Origin: Pseudomonadota bacterium
Lineage (GTDB): Bacteria; Desulfobacterota; Desulfovibrionia; Desulfovibrionales; Desulfomicrobiaceae
Direction of reading: 5' to 3'
Length of the DNA: 64,000 nucleotides
NCBI GenBank assembly: GCA_018902545.1
Contig: JAHIQM010000020.1
Coordinates: forward strand, 62,001 to 126,000
Shown: one piece after another, positions 38,817 to 47,362 of the stretch
How the letters are laid out: every line of letters starts with the position of its first letter
Position numbering within the stretch: the first letter of the stretch is position 1
The notes under the pieces: generated by a model
What the model saw: only the letters and a program-made list of their open reading frames with translations
Databases searched by the model: none
What the model was told of the DNA's origin: nothing
Program-made: the position numbers and the translations under genes

Positions 38817-41405
38817 CTACCCCAGCGCATCCTGTGCGGGACTGTCGGCCCAGAAGATGAGCCCCAGGCTGTGCGAGTCGCGCAGCAGGGGATGGTGGGG
38901 CAGGATGCGCACGGTGAAGCCGAACTTGCCCGTGGCCATGGGCATGGCCTTTCCGCGATACACGTACCAGCCGTCAGCGGTGCGCTCGTCGGGGTTCATG
39001 AGGAACGTGGCGCGGCTGGCGAACCCGCCGGTATGGTCCAGGGGGCCGGTGTAGATCTCCACGCGGATATCCTGGATGCCAAGCCCTTCGATGCGGACTT
39101 CGGCGGTGACCTCCAAATTCTCTCCCACGAACATTTCATGCGCCGTGACGCACTGCACGTTGCGGATATCAAGGCCGCCCCAGTGAGTGAGCAGACCTAT
39201 GCGCCACTCTGCCAGCTCCATGACGGGGCGGTAGTCGCCCGCGGTGAGCTTGCCGTAGCTGATGTTGGCGGGGAGATAGGCTTTCTTGGAATATTCCTCG
39301 ACCATGCGGTGCCCATTGAAAACCGGCCCCAGGGATTTGAGCGCCTGCTTCATTTTCTGCACCCAGCGCCGGGGAAAGGAGCCCTGGGCCCGGTCGTAGA
39401 ACAGCGGGATGACGTCTTTCTCAAGGATGTTGTAGAGGGTCTGGCTCTCCACGAAATCCTGGTATTCCACGTCATCGTATTCCTCGGCGTTGCCAATGGC
39501 CCAACCCACGGAGTTGTCCGGACTCCAGGCCTCATCCCACCACCCGTCCAGAGTGCTGAGGTTGAGCACGCCGTTGGCCATGGCCTTCATGCCGCTGGTG
39601 CCGCAGGCCTCCAGAGGGCGGCGGGGGTTGTTCAACCAGATGTCGCAGCCCTGGACCAGATAGCGGCCGACCTGCATGTCGTAATCTTCCAGAAAGACCA
39701 TGGAGGCACGGCTTTCCGAGGACTGGCAGAGGCTTATAAGCTCCTGGATGATCTTTTTGCCTTCGTTGTCTCTGGGGTGCGCCTTGCCGGCGAAGACGAA
39801 CTGCACCGGCCTGGCCGGGTCCGTGACCAGGCGTTTGAGGCGGTCGTCGTCTTTGAGCAGCAGGTAGGCGCGCTTGTATGAGGCGAAGCGGCGGGCGAAG
39901 CCGATGGTCAGGGCCTCGGGGTTTAAAACATTGTCCGCCACTTCGAGTTCCCAGCTGCGCCCGCCTCTGGACATGATCTGCTGCTGCAGCCTGCGCCGCA
40001 CGAAATCGACCAGCCGTTCGCGCAGGCGCTCGTGGGTGCGCCACAGTTCGATGTCGGGGATGGAGCCGAATTTTTCCCCGACCCGCTCGCAGTCCGGGTC
40101 TTCCCGCCAGGACTGGCCCAGGAAGCGGTCAAAAAGGACCGACATTTCAGGCGCGACCCAGGTCGGGAAATGAATACCGTTGGTGATCCAGGTGATGGGC
40201 ACGTCCTCTTCGGGGTACTGGGGCCAGACATTGGACCACATCTTGCGCGAGACCTTGCCGTGCAGCCGGCTGACGCCGTTGTTGAAGCGGGACAGGCGCA
40301 GGGCCAGGACGGTCATGCAGAAATGTTCGGCCTCATTGCGGGTGTTCTCGCGGCCCAGGGCCAGAAACACCTTCCAGGACAGGCCAAGGTCTGCGGAGTA
40401 TTCCTGGAAGTATCTGGCCATCAGGTCCGGGGAGAAGCGGTCGTTGCCCGCCGGAACAGGGGTGTGCGTGGTGAAGACCGAGCTCTGGGCGACCAGTTCC
40501 AGGGCCGCCTCAAAGGACAGTTGCCGGTCCTGCATGAGCACGCGGATGCGTTCCAGCCCGGCAAAGGCGGAGTGCCCTTCGTTCATGTGGATGACCCGGG
40601 GGGAGAGGCCCATGGCCTCCAGGGCCTTGATGCCGCCGATGCCGAGCAGGTATTCCTGCATGAGCCGCATTTCCAGGTCCCCGCCGTAGAGTTGGGAGGT
40701 CAGTTCCCGGCGTTCCGGCGTATTCTCGGCGATATTGGTGTCCATGAGAAACAGCGGCACCCGGCCCACGTCGGCCCGCCAGATGCGGAAATACAGAGGC
40801 TTGTTCTGCATCTGAAAACGCACCTTGAGGGGATGCCCGTCCTCGTCCAGTACCGGGAACAGAGGCATTTGCTCGAAGTCGTTGGGCTGGTAGCGCTCCT
40901 GTTGCCAGCCGTCATGGGTCAGGTACTGGCGGAAAAAACCGCGCTGGTAGCACAGCCCGATGCCGACCAGGGGGATGTTCAGGTCGCTGGCGGATTTCAG
41001 ATGGTCCCCGGCCAGGACGCCAAGGCCTCCTGAATACACGGGCAGGCACTGGGCGATGCCGTATTCGGCGCTGAAATAAGCGACCACGGGGCCGCTTTCC
41101 ATGGCGTCGAGTCCGGTCATGGGGCCACGTTTGGAGATGTATTTCTCGAAACCCGCCGCAATGGTTGACAGACGGTCCAGAAAGAATTCATCCTCCGCCA
41201 GTTCTTCCAGCGTGTTCTGCGGGAGATGATTCAGGAACCAGATCGGATTGTGTTCGCTTTTTTCCCACAGTTCACGGTCTATCTGGGCAAAAAACTCTTC
41301 GATTTCGTGCTGCCATGAAAAATAGAGATTGCTCGCCAGAGTCTTGAGCGGCAGGAGTTTTTCCGGAAGTTTGGGCACAACTGTATAGACATGCAATGGC
41401 TGCAT
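38817..41405 (-). CDS. glgP: Alpha-glucan phosphorylase (DUF3417-type, GT35)
   Basis: An 862-residue glycogen/maltodextrin phosphorylase of the bacterial type with an N-terminal DUF3417 region (residues 15-125, LPLKTLASNLYFSWQHEIEEF). The PLP-lysine segment is CGTSGMKAMANGVLNLSTLDGWWDEA, and HMNEGHSAFAGLERIR and TTHTPVPAGNDRF are also conserved. The ATG at 41405 has a GGGAG site and gives the normal start; an upstream reading adds 22 unconserved residues into the dut leader. It is divergent from dut and co-directional with tlyA. Confidence 0.95.
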   Translation of the reverse strand: MQPLHVYTVVPKLPEKLLPLKTLASNLYFSWQHEIEEFFAQIDRELWEKSEHNPIWFLNHLPQNTLEELAEDEFFLDRLSTIAAGFEKYISKRGPMTGLDAMESGPVVAYFSAEYGIAQCLPVYSGGLGVLAGDHLKSASDLNIPLVGIGLCYQRGFFRQYLTHDGWQQERYQPNDFEQMPLFPVLDEDGHPLKVRFQMQNKPLYFRIWRADVGRVPLFLMDTNIAENTPERRELTSQLYGGDLEMRLMQEYLLGIGGIKALEAMGLSPRVIHMNEGHSAFAGLERIRVLMQDRQLSFEAALELVAQSSVFTTHTPVPAGNDRFSPDLMARYFQEYSADLGLSWKVFLALGRENTRNEAEHFCMTVLALRLSRFNNGVSRLHGKVSRKMWSNVWPQYPEEDVPITWITNGIHFPTWVAPEMSVLFDRFLGQSWREDPDCERVGEKFGSIPDIELWRTHERLRERLVDFVRRRLQQQIMSRGGRSWELEVADNVLNPEALTIGFARRFASYKRAYLLLKDDDRLKRLVTDPARPVQFVFAGKAHPRDNEGKKIIQELISLCQSSESRASMVFLEDYDMQVGRYLVQGCDIWLNNPRRPLEACGTSGMKAMANGVLNLSTLDGWWDEAWSPDNSVGWAIGNAEEYDDVEYQDFVESQTLYNILEKDVIPLFYDRAQGSFPRRWVQKMKQALKSLGPVFNGHRMVEEYSKKAYLPANISYGKLTAGDYRPVMELAEWRIGLLTHWGGLDIRNVQCVTAHEMFVGENLEVTAEVRIEGLGIQDIRVEIYTGPLDHTGGFASRATFLMNPDERTADGWYVYRGKAMPMATGKFGFTVRILPHHPLLRDSHSLGLIFWADSPAQDALG

Positions 41406-41485
41406 ATAAATCTCCCTGTCATATAATGTGTAACGCATCCCTGCATGCGCTTTTGAGTACCGAACTAGCATGCCCAGGAGAAGAA

Positions 41486-41962
41486 ATGAATCCCTGTCCC
41501 GGAATTGTCACCGTCCCGGTCAAAGTCCGTTTTTTATCGGAAACGTGCCCGCCGGAGAAATTCAACTACGCCACTGCGGGGTCGGCGGGCATTGATCTAC
41601 GGGCCTGCACGGCGGAAGAGGAAGTCGTCATCCCGCCTGGAGGACGGCACCGATTCCCCACTGGCATTGCCGTGGAATGCACGATGCCGGGAGTGGCCGG
41701 TTTTGTCTATTCCCGAAGCGGCCTCGGAACCAAGGACGGACTGGTGGTCAGTCAGGGCGTGGGCGTCATCGACCCGGACTATCGCGGCGAGATCCTGGTC
41801 AGCCTGCTGAACACTTCGGACCAGCCCCGCACCGTGACGCGGGGGCAACGCATCGCCCAGCTTGTTTTTCAGCCCGTCGTGCGCGCGACGATCGTACCGC
41901 AGGACGCACTCTCGGACACCGCCCGCGGAGCCGGGGGATTCGGGCACACCGGTGCGATCTGA
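41486..41962 (+). CDS. dut: dUTP diphosphatase (dUTPase)
   Basis: Hydrolyses dUTP to keep uracil out of DNA and to feed dTTP synthesis. The 158-residue trimeric type shows motif 1 AGSAGIDLRA, motif 2 YSRSGLGTKDG, motif 3 QGVGVIDPDYRGEI, motif 4 GQRIAQLVFQ and the C-terminal P-loop-like RGAGGFGHTG. AGGAG precedes the start. An in-frame ATG 90 bases earlier is ignored because it lies within the divergent glgP leader. Confidence 0.97.
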   Translation: MNPCPGIVTVPVKVRFLSETCPPEKFNYATAGSAGIDLRACTAEEEVVIPPGGRHRFPTGIAVECTMPGVAGFVYSRSGLGTKDGLVVSQGVGVIDPDYRGEILVSLLNTSDQPRTVTRGQRIAQLVFQPVVRATIVPQDALSDTARGAGGFGHTGAI

Positions 41963-41987
41963 TCCAATTACCCTGGAGGAGAATTTC

Positions 41988-43181
41988 ATGAACAGCGAAG
42001 ATATAAAGCAGGGCGAAGCTTCGGCCCTGTGCCGTACATATGCCCGCTATCCCCTGGCCGTCAGCCGGGGCGAGGGGACCAGGCTTTTTACTCCCGAAGG
42101 CCGCGCCTACACCGACCTGTTGGCTGGCATCGCGGTCTGCAACCTGGGCCATTCCCACCCCGAACTGGTGGAGGTCATTTGCGCTCAGGCGAAAAAACTT
42201 ATCCATGTCTCCAACCTTTTTTATCAGGAAGAGCAGGTCTCCCTGGCCAGGCGATTGCTCGGCACCTCACATCTGGAGCGGGTCTTTTTCTGCAACTCCG
42301 GGGCCGAGGCCAACGAGGGTGCCATCAAGCTGGCCCGGCGCTACATGCGCGAAGGGCGCGGGGAAGAGCGCTATGAGATCATCACCCTCAGCGGTTCCTT
42401 CCATGGCCGGACCCTGGCCACCCTGACGGCCACGGGTCAGGACAAGATCAAGACCGGATTCGGCCCCCTGCCCGAGGGATTCATCACCGTGCCTTTTGGT
42501 GATCTGGACGCCATGAAGAACGCCATGTCCGACCGTACGGCCGCAGTACTGGTTGAGATGATCCAGGGCGAGGGCGGGGTCAAACCGCTGCCCGACGACT
42601 ACGCCCGGGGCCTGGCCGCGCTCTGTGCCGAGAAGGGGGTGCTTTTGATGATCGACGAGATCCAGACCGGCGTGGGCCGGACCGGCAAGTTCTGGGCATA
42701 CCAGCACCTTGGCCTGACCCCCGACATCGTCACCGTGGCCAAGGGTCTGGCCGGAGGTCTGCCCATGGGCGCGGTCATGTGTACTGAAGAGGTTTCCAAA
42801 GGGTTTCCTCCGGGAAGTCACGGCACGACCTTCGGGGGCAACGCGCTCATCAGCGCCGTGGCGGACAAGGTCATCGAGATCATTGAGCGCGATGACCTCT
42901 GCGGCCATGCGGCGCGCCTGGGCGACTTGCTGTGCGAGCGGCTGAACGCGATGAAGTCCAGATTTCCGGAAAAAATCGCCGAGGTGCGGGTGCACGGCCT
43001 GATGGTCGGCATCGAGCTGACCCACCCCGGGGCGGATGTGTGGAAGGCGCTGCTGGAAAAAGGATTTATCCTCAATCTGACCCAGGACACGGTGCTGCGT
43101 CTTCTGCCCCCCCTGGTCATCAGCGAAGAGGAATTGGCGGCATTTTGTCTGGCCCTGGAGTCCATCCTGGCTGAAAGCTAG
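41988..43181 (+). CDS. argD: Acetylornithine aminotransferase
   Basis: PLP-dependent class III aminotransferase for arginine synthesis (and possibly succinyl-DAP in lysine synthesis). 397 residues. Conserved regions are YTDLLAGIAVCNLGHSHPELVE, FFCNSGAEANEGAIKLAR, VEMIQGEGGVKPL, LMIDEIQTGVGRTGKFWAYQ, and the PLP lysine in VTVAKGLAGGLPMGA. An excellent GGAGGAG precedes the start. It lies 25 bases after dut, so an operon is likely. Confidence 0.94.
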   Translation: MNSEDIKQGEASALCRTYARYPLAVSRGEGTRLFTPEGRAYTDLLAGIAVCNLGHSHPELVEVICAQAKKLIHVSNLFYQEEQVSLARRLLGTSHLERVFFCNSGAEANEGAIKLARRYMREGRGEERYEIITLSGSFHGRTLATLTATGQDKIKTGFGPLPEGFITVPFGDLDAMKNAMSDRTAAVLVEMIQGEGGVKPLPDDYARGLAALCAEKGVLLMIDEIQTGVGRTGKFWAYQHLGLTPDIVTVAKGLAGGLPMGAVMCTEEVSKGFPPGSHGTTFGGNALISAVADKVIEIIERDDLCGHAARLGDLLCERLNAMKSRFPEKIAEVRVHGLMVGIELTHPGADVWKALLEKGFILNLTQDTVLRLLPPLVISEEELAAFCLALESILAES

Positions 43182-43281
43182 CATCCGTTTGCGTCATGCG
43201 GGCCCGCGTTCCAGCCGGATCGCGGGTCTTGCCCCCCAAGCATCACATTCATACGGCGCATGCCGCCATCAGGTACTTATA

Positions 43282-44136
43282 ATGTCAAACAAATTAGCCC
43301 GTCTGTCCCTTTCCTTTGCCCCGGAAAACGATGATCTCGTCACCGGCCTTTTGTATCTGCATACCCCGTGGGGCTGGGAGGACGAGGGCTTAAAGGACGG
43401 CTTGCGCCGCCTGACCGTACATTTCGACCGTCCGGAGCAGTCGGCCGAGACCGAGGCCGCGCTCCTGTCCGCCTGTCCGGAGCTGCGGCTTGAGCGCGCC
43501 AGCGTGGACAACGCGGACTGGACCAGCGCCTGGAAGAAATATTTCACGCCCATTCCCATCGGGTCGCGCTTCGTGGTTCTGCCGGCATGGCTCAAGGACG
43601 AGCCCTGCGCGGCACAGCCCATTCTCATCGAACCCAAGATGGCTTTTGGCACCGGGCACCACCAGACCACGGCCCTGTGCCTGGAGGCCCTGGACCGTCT
43701 GGCGGCGGAAGGTGTTCTGAAGCCGGGGCAGTCCTTTCTCGACCTGGGCACGGGTTCGGGGATTCTGGGCATCGCCGCCGCGAAGCTGGGGATGTGCGGC
43801 CAGGGGCTCGATATCGATCCCGTGGCCATCGACAACGCGCATGAAAACGTGGCCTTGAACGCCGTGGCGAACTGCTTTGAACCGGCCACGGGGAGCATCG
43901 CGGACATTCCCGGGGACCGGCGTTTCGACTGCATCCTGGCCAACATCCTGGCCAACCCGCTTGTGGATATGGCCGAGGACATCTGCGCCCGGCTGGCCCG
44001 TCCGGGCGTGCTGATCCTGTCCGGCATCCTGCGCGAGCAGGCCCAGCGGGTGGTGAATGCCTACGTTTCGCAAGGATTGTCCGCCCCGCAGATCTCGCAT
44101 TCCGGGGAGTGGGCTCTGCTCGTCTTTCGCGCATGA
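43282..44136 (+). CDS. prmA: Ribosomal protein L11 methyltransferase
   Basis: Trimethylates L11. The SAM motif is FLDLGTGSGILGIAAAKLG, followed by GLDIDPVAIDNAHENVALN and the NxPx-like motif FDCILANILANPLVDMA. The 284-residue length is close to the usual 290. KMAFGTGHHQTTALCLEAL precedes the fold, as in PrmA. I start at the ATG at 43282, after AGGT. The stop overlaps the next gene by four bases. Confidence 0.93.
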   Translation: MSNKLARLSLSFAPENDDLVTGLLYLHTPWGWEDEGLKDGLRRLTVHFDRPEQSAETEAALLSACPELRLERASVDNADWTSAWKKYFTPIPIGSRFVVLPAWLKDEPCAAQPILIEPKMAFGTGHHQTTALCLEALDRLAAEGVLKPGQSFLDLGTGSGILGIAAAKLGMCGQGLDIDPVAIDNAHENVALNAVANCFEPATGSIADIPGDRRFDCILANILANPLVDMAEDICARLARPGVLILSGILREQAQRVVNAYVSQGLSAPQISHSGEWALLVFRA

Positions 44137-44831
44137 AGCGGCAGGCGCTGCTCCTTGAATACTACCATGCCATGCGCGCCGGACTGGGGCCGAGCGGCTG
44201 GTGGCCGGGGCAAACGCCGTTCGAAATAGCGCTCGGCGCCATTTTGACCCAGAACACGGCCTGGGCCAACGTTGAGAAGGCCCTGAACAATCTGCGCACA
44301 GCAGGGCTGCTCGAGCCGCAAGCCCTTTTCCGGGTGCGGGAGGAGGAACTGGCGGCGCTGATCCTTCCGTCCGGATTCTTTCGGATCAAGGCGGTGCGGG
44401 TGCGCAATTTTCTTCAATTCCTGGACAGGGCCTGCGGTCTGGATTTGGAAACCCTCCAGGACCGGACCGTGGAACAATTGCGCCCGGCGTTGCTCGAAGT
44501 CTCAGGCATCGGACCGGAAACGGCGGATTCCATCCTGCTGTATGCCTTGGGGCTGCCGTCCTTCGTGGTCGATGCTTACACGCGGCGGATTTTCAGCCGG
44601 CACGGTCTGGTTCCCGCAGACATCGGCTACGGGCAGCTGCGGGAGTTTTTTATGGACGCGCTGCCGCAGGATGCATCCCTTTACAACGAGTACCACGCCC
44701 TCATCGTGCGCACGGGCAAGGGCTGGTGCGCCAAACGGGAGGGAAAATGTCCTCTCTGTCCCCTGGCGTCTTTTCTGAAAGAGCCATGCCCCTTGACCTG
44801 CGTGGGAAAAAGCATCATCCCAGACCCATGA
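44133..44831 (+). CDS. Endonuclease III-related DNA glycosylase
   Basis: A 232-residue HhH-GPD DNA glycosylase. The helix-hairpin-helix appears as LLEVSGIGPETADSILLYALG and the catalytic Asp lies in FVVDAYTRRIF. The lysine used by EndoIII for beta-elimination (GxGRKTA) is replaced by Glu (GIGPETA), so it is probably monofunctional, like MagIII/3-methyladenine glycosylases. Four cysteines near the C-terminus (C-x6-C-x2-C-x8-C) bind a [4Fe-4S] cluster. The start overlaps prmA and the stop overlaps the LytM gene (ATGA both). Confidence 0.88.
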   Translation: MKRQALLLEYYHAMRAGLGPSGWWPGQTPFEIALGAILTQNTAWANVEKALNNLRTAGLLEPQALFRVREEELAALILPSGFFRIKAVRVRNFLQFLDRACGLDLETLQDRTVEQLRPALLEVSGIGPETADSILLYALGLPSFVVDAYTRRIFSRHGLVPADIGYGQLREFFMDALPQDASLYNEYHALIVRTGKGWCAKREGKCPLCPLASFLKEPCPLTCVGKSIIPDP

Positions 44832-45949
44832 ATCGACCGTCGCCCCGCCTCGCGTCGCGCCTTTGTGCGACTGCCTTGATGCTCTTAAGCTGCCTCGTCC
44901 TGACGGCTTCATTCTGTTTTGCCTCCCTGGAAAAGGAGATGGCCGCCAAGAATAAACAGCTGGCCGCGCAAAAGAAAGCCATCGAGAGCCTGACCGCGAA
45001 GGAGCGCACCCTGCACAAGGATCTGGCCAAACTCGAAGGCTCGGTCAAGCAGGCCGTCACGTCACTGGACAAATTGGAAGATGAGCTGGCCGCGCACAAG
45101 AAAGAACAGGCTGAAGTCGCGGGGCGTCTCGACACCTTGCTGGCGGAGCGGGAAAAGACCACGGCTCGCCTGCAGGAGATGATGCAGACCTTGTGGCCCA
45201 TTTACCTGACCGCCAAGGAAGAGGGTTTTGCATCGGCCGAGCAGTGGGCCGAGGCCAATCGCCGGGAAGAGTGGCTGACCTCCCTGTATCGCGAGGCCCA
45301 GGCCCTGAGGGTGGAAATCGAGCGGCAGAGCCAGATCGTGGCCGACCAGCAGTCGGTTCTGGACCAGAAGACGGCCCAGGCCGAGAACAAGCTGAACAAG
45401 ATAAAGGATTCCCGGACCGATCTTGAAAAGAAGAAGACCCAGTACGAGCGTCAGCTGGCCGATGTGCGGGTCAAGAAGAAGGAAAGCGAAAAGCAGGTCC
45501 AGAACCTGATGGGCTCCATCGCCAGCCTTCGTCACAAGATCAGCTTGCAGTCCTCCAAGCAGATTTCAAAACTGCAAGGGCAATTGACCTGGCCGGCCAA
45601 AGGCAAGCGGGTCGTGTCCTTCTCCCCGAATGGGAATCCTTCCAGCAACGGGGTCGGCCTTTCTCTGTCGGCGGGCACCCCCGTGCGCAGCATGTCCTGG
45701 GGCAAGGTCGTGCATAACGATCAGCTGCGCGGCTTCGGGCAGGTTGTCATTGTTTTTCACGGCGAAGACTATTATTCTCTGTACGCCTTTTTGTCCGAGG
45801 CGCCCCTCCCGGTGGGCCGGGAAGTGGAGCGCGGAGAGCAGATCGGCGTGTGCGGATTCTACCCTGCGGCCAAGGGCGAGGGCTTGTATTTTGAATTGCG
45901 TCACAAGCAAAAAGTCGTTAATCCTTTAAAGTGGTTACAGTCAGGATGA
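44828..45949 (+). CDS. EnvC-like protein with degenerate LytM (M23) domain
   Basis: A 373-residue exported protein. A signal peptide (residues 8-30, LMLLSCLVLTASFCFA) is followed by a long coiled coil (about 35-255) and a C-terminal M23 domain (260-370). The M23 zinc ligands are missing: the usual HxxxD and HxH sites read NGVGLSL and GLYFELR. It is therefore probably an activator of amidases, like E. coli EnvC, rather than a peptidase. It overlaps the glycosylase gene by four bases. The downstream S41 protease and deacetylase genes fit an envelope or cell-separation function. Confidence 0.88.
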   Translation: MNRPSPRLASRLCATALMLLSCLVLTASFCFASLEKEMAAKNKQLAAQKKAIESLTAKERTLHKDLAKLEGSVKQAVTSLDKLEDELAAHKKEQAEVAGRLDTLLAEREKTTARLQEMMQTLWPIYLTAKEEGFASAEQWAEANRREEWLTSLYREAQALRVEIERQSQIVADQQSVLDQKTAQAENKLNKIKDSRTDLEKKKTQYERQLADVRVKKKESEKQVQNLMGSIASLRHKISLQSSKQISKLQGQLTWPAKGKRVVSFSPNGNPSSNGVGLSLSAGTPVRSMSWGKVVHNDQLRGFGQVVIVFHGEDYYSLYAFLSEAPLPVGREVERGEQIGVCGFYPAAKGEGLYFELRHKQKVVNPLKWLQSG

Positions 45950-46043
45950 AGAGCGGGTTAGCGTTTTTTCGACTGTGCCGCGCCACGGTATCCGCTTTTA
46001 AGTGATTCCAACAATTTCTCGCCATTCCCTCAGGGAGGACATC

Positions 46044-47315
46044 ATGCGTCTCAGCCATCTCCTTGGCACGATGATTCTTCTGGCCGGCCTGTGCGGTACC
46101 GCCTCGTCCAGCCAGGCTCGGGATACGGACCATTATCAGGCATTGAAGCAGTTCAGCCAGGTTCTGGATCTGATCGAAAAAAATTACGTTCAAGAGGTCG
46201 ACCGCACGGATCTGATCCACGGGGCCATCGAGGGAATGCTCAATTCCATCGACCCGCATTCCACATATATCGATCTTGATAAGTTCAAGATGATGCAGGA
46301 GGAATTCCAGGGAGAATTCGGAGGCATCGGTATCCAGATCGGAGTGCGTGACAAGCGCCTGACCGTCATCGCCCCCATCGAGGACACGCCCGCCGACAAG
46401 GCGGGGCTGCGGGCCGGAGACATCATTCTTGAAATTGACGGCGTTTCGGCCCTCGACATTTCCCTGGAGGAAGCGGTCTCCAAGATTCGCGGGCCGAAGG
46501 GCAAGGCTGTGGAGCTGATCATCCTGCACAAGGAATCTCAGGCGCCGGAGAAGGTCAGCATCGTGCGCGGGACCATCCCGCTGGTCAGCGTCAAGGTCAA
46601 GGAACTCGAACCCGGCTACGTGCATCTGCGTCTGACCGACTTCAAGGCCAACACCACCGACGACATGCACCAGAAATTGCGGGAATACTCGGCCAAGCAG
46701 GAGCTTAAAGGCATTGTCCTTGATTTGCGCAACAATCCCGGGGGCCTCCTCAATCAGGCCATTTCCGTGACTGACACGTTTTTGCGCGACGGGCTCATCG
46801 TCTATACCCAAGGCCGGGATCCCAAAAGCAGGAAGGACGAGATGGCCAGCCGGCAGGCCACGGACGTGACCTGTCCGGTGGTGGTGCTCATCAACTCCGG
46901 ATCCGCCTCGGCCTCGGAGATCGTGGCTGGCGCGCTGCAGGATCGCAAGCGGGCCATCCTGATCGGGGAGCGGACTTTCGGCAAAGGCTCGGTGCAGAGC
47001 ATCATGCCCCTGTCCGACGGTTCAGCGGTCAAGCTGACCATCGCCCTTTATTACACGCCAAACGGCAGGTCGATTCAGGTTGAAGGCATCGATCCCGACG
47101 TGGAACTCCCCTTTGTGACTGTGGACGAGACTGAGGAGCCGGACAGAGATTTCCGGGAGGCCAATCTGTCCAAGCACCTGGATAATCCCAACGGCGATGC
47201 GGAGCTGAGCACGGAAGAACTTGAGGCCCGTGAGGCTCTGGCCAAGGACAACCAATTGCGCATCGGTCTGAGCATGGTCAAATCCCTGCCGCGCTTCATG
47301 CAGCTCACCAACTAA
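46044..47315 (+). CDS. C-terminal processing peptidase (S41 family, CtpA-like)
   Basis: A 423-residue exported protease. Signal peptide at residues 1-26, N-terminal helical region, PDZ domain at about 85-170 (FGGIGIQIG...AGLRAGDIILEIDG), and S41 catalytic domain with NSGSASASEIVAGALQD (Ser) and ERTFGKGSVQ (Lys at about 314). GGGAGG precedes the start. It is 94 bases downstream of the EnvC-like gene. In E. coli, Prc processes PBP3; here a peptidoglycan hydrolase target is plausible but not shown. Confidence 0.94.
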   Translation: MRLSHLLGTMILLAGLCGTASSSQARDTDHYQALKQFSQVLDLIEKNYVQEVDRTDLIHGAIEGMLNSIDPHSTYIDLDKFKMMQEEFQGEFGGIGIQIGVRDKRLTVIAPIEDTPADKAGLRAGDIILEIDGVSALDISLEEAVSKIRGPKGKAVELIILHKESQAPEKVSIVRGTIPLVSVKVKELEPGYVHLRLTDFKANTTDDMHQKLREYSAKQELKGIVLDLRNNPGGLLNQAISVTDTFLRDGLIVYTQGRDPKSRKDEMASRQATDVTCPVVVLINSGSASASEIVAGALQDRKRAILIGERTFGKGSVQSIMPLSDGSAVKLTIALYYTPNGRSIQVEGIDPDVELPFVTVDETEEPDRDFREANLSKHLDNPNGDAELSTEELEAREALAKDNQLRIGLSMVKSLPRFMQLTN

Positions 47316-47325
47316 TTCCCATATT

Positions 47326-47349
47326 GCGGGGCGGAACCTTCCGCCCCGC
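47326..47349 (+). terminator. Perfect hairpin after ctpA, upstream of the deacetylase gene
   Basis: GCGGGGCGGA (47326-47335) pairs perfectly with TCCGCCCCGC (47340-47349) around the loop ACCT. It begins 10 bases after the ctpA stop and 14 bases before the next ATG. There is no T-run, so it may be a read-through or RNA-stability element rather than a full terminator. Confidence 0.5.
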
Positions 47350-47362
47350 CCGTCATACCTTC

